DNA of 64,000 nt from Siphonodentalium dalli (Eukaryota > Mollusca > Scaphopoda > Gadilida > Siphonodentaliidae), in NCBI GenBank assembly GCA_032622095.1, contig CP136061.1, forward strand, positions 2,852,001-2,916,000, written 5' to 3'. The notes beneath the pieces are model-generated. The model saw nothing but the letters and a program-made list of their open reading frames with translations, ran no database searches and was not told the origin of the DNA. Of the stretch, positions 62,926-64,000 are shown piece after piece. The position numbers and the translations under genes are program-made. The stretch's first letter is position 1. Every line of letters starts with the position of its first letter.

Positions 62926-64000
62926 TTTTATCCACGACTTGTAGGGTTCAATTTGTAACAAGTATATAGGAACAACACTTATGTGGGGTTGAGAAATATT
63001 AATAGTTTAATACCCCATAATCTATTGGGACATCCTTGGCACAACAATAGTTGTCCCCAAAATATTCTCAGACATGCCCCTGCTGTCATGCTTACCTAAG
63101 AATATTCCTTTGCATATCATTTACATGTACATACCTGTATGTGGGATTATAACATGTCATTTTTTTAAATTAGATTTACCCCTTATAACATTTAAGTTAA
63201 CATATAAACTAGTTTTGCTCAAAGCCTGCAATACTCATGAATGGTATTAATTTTCCAGTCCTCGAAATTGGCCATGGAAATAAGCAATGCCGTGGGAAAT
63301 GCCATAGCCAAATTGTTAAAATATATGCCACAGCATTAAATTAGCTGGAACTTTTTCCTAATTTCAAGGGCTGATTTGAAGTGCGCTAATTTCAAACTGA
63401 CTGAATAATAGTACAATTTAAAGTCATTAGCTTCACTCCCGGTGGGTATATATTTCATGTCAGACAGAACTGTATCCGATATACCATAAGAAAGGTCATA
63501 AAAAACTAGAAATAAAACCCCAAGGTTGCATATTATTGATGCGGTATTCGCCCCGTATTAAATTGTTGAAAACTGCGGTCAGAGTAAGAAATCTTCTCAG
63601 ATACAACCACATTTTCGGCGCGAATCATCGCGTGGAGGTCATGGAATTATATTCGGAAGAAATCGGAACCGCCCGAAAAACGACGATCGGCTGGCACGCA
63701 CGGTTAAGAGAACAGCCAAAACAATAGCCGACATGTCGATAACCGAAAGTAGATTCAACAAAACACAAACTAGATAATGTGATTATGTCTTGATTTTTGC
63801 ATCGATATCTCATGTTTTCTAATTGAAATGTCGAGAATTAATTGGCAACTAACAAAGTGTACACACTGTGTATATGTTATATATGGATTGTTTGCAAATT
63901 TAGGCGTGAATGGGTATTCGTGCACAGCATGCAAAATACGATTGGCACACCTCCGAACCGATCAGCTGATCCAGGTCGTCATGCTTCGCATCGATTGAAA
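62926..64000. other. No supported gene
   Basis: Between 63535 and 63730 base composition is more balanced and short ORFs exist on both strands; one on the minus strand begins MWLYLRRFLTLTAVF. It could be a terminal exon of a gene to the right, but no splice site or domain proves it. Confidence 0.35.

Noticed and set aside
63536-63813. Terminal exon of a gene to the right
   Set aside because: Composition is suggestive but ORFs overlap on both strands and no splice site or domain decides between them.
1-64000. tRNA or rRNA genes
   Set aside because: No stretch with a convincing tRNA A/B-box pair and cloverleaf, or rRNA-like sequence, was found by eye.

Overview
The window looks like nuclear DNA of an invertebrate animal, probably a lophotrochozoan and perhaps a bivalve mollusc. 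It is AT-rich and has small exons with GT-AG introns, a LINE remnant, many inverted-repeat (MITE-like) elements and many tandem arrays. The species guess is inference; nothing in the sequence fixes it. Nearly all short ORFs are chance ORFs in non-coding DNA or copies inside repeats.

One gene can be reconstructed with confidence. It lies on the + strand from 3913 (5' part outside the window) to a stop at 47696. Twelve exons join in frame: an EGF-like exon (3913-4050), a transmembrane exon (5341-5470), a short juxtamembrane exon (22732-22784), and nine exons (23432-47696) that encode one protein-tyrosine-phosphatase (PTP) fold plus a cytoplasmic tail. Every splice phase matches the next. The PTP domain should be catalytically dead: the nucleophilic Cys is kept (HCSDGIGATG), but the P-loop Arg is Ala, WPD is LPD, the KNRY Tyr is Asn and the Q-loop Gln is Pro. 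The tail carries a ladder of YxxL motifs (YDSL, YDRL, YDTV, three YDQL, YREL), several at ITAM spacing. The protein reads as a receptor pseudophosphatase whose output may be SH2-domain docking.

Layout: 1-2400 holds diverged ~170-bp repeats rich in GCCGCCAT. 3913-5470 holds the ectodomain and membrane exons. 5883-21563 is a nearly perfect 15.7-kb palindrome inside one intron, with a 25-bp GC-rich centre, followed by a third, direct copy of a 591-bp piece (21564-22154). 22732-25894 holds the first PTP exons. 26011-29735 is a 67-bp minisatellite of about 55 copies, followed by a LINE reverse-transcriptase remnant on the minus strand (30763-31900). 33479-47696 holds the remaining exons, among satellites, a MITE with a visible empty site, and a 28-bp minisatellite that repeats the exon/intron splice-donor junction. 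47979-64000 has no gene I can support. It holds a 2.0-kb TIR element, a ~1-kb tandem duplication split by a 2.6-kb TIR element containing decayed zinc-finger arrays, and further MITEs.

The palindrome could be real or an assembly artefact. Arm differences were found by reading selected stretches, not by a full alignment. No database search was possible.
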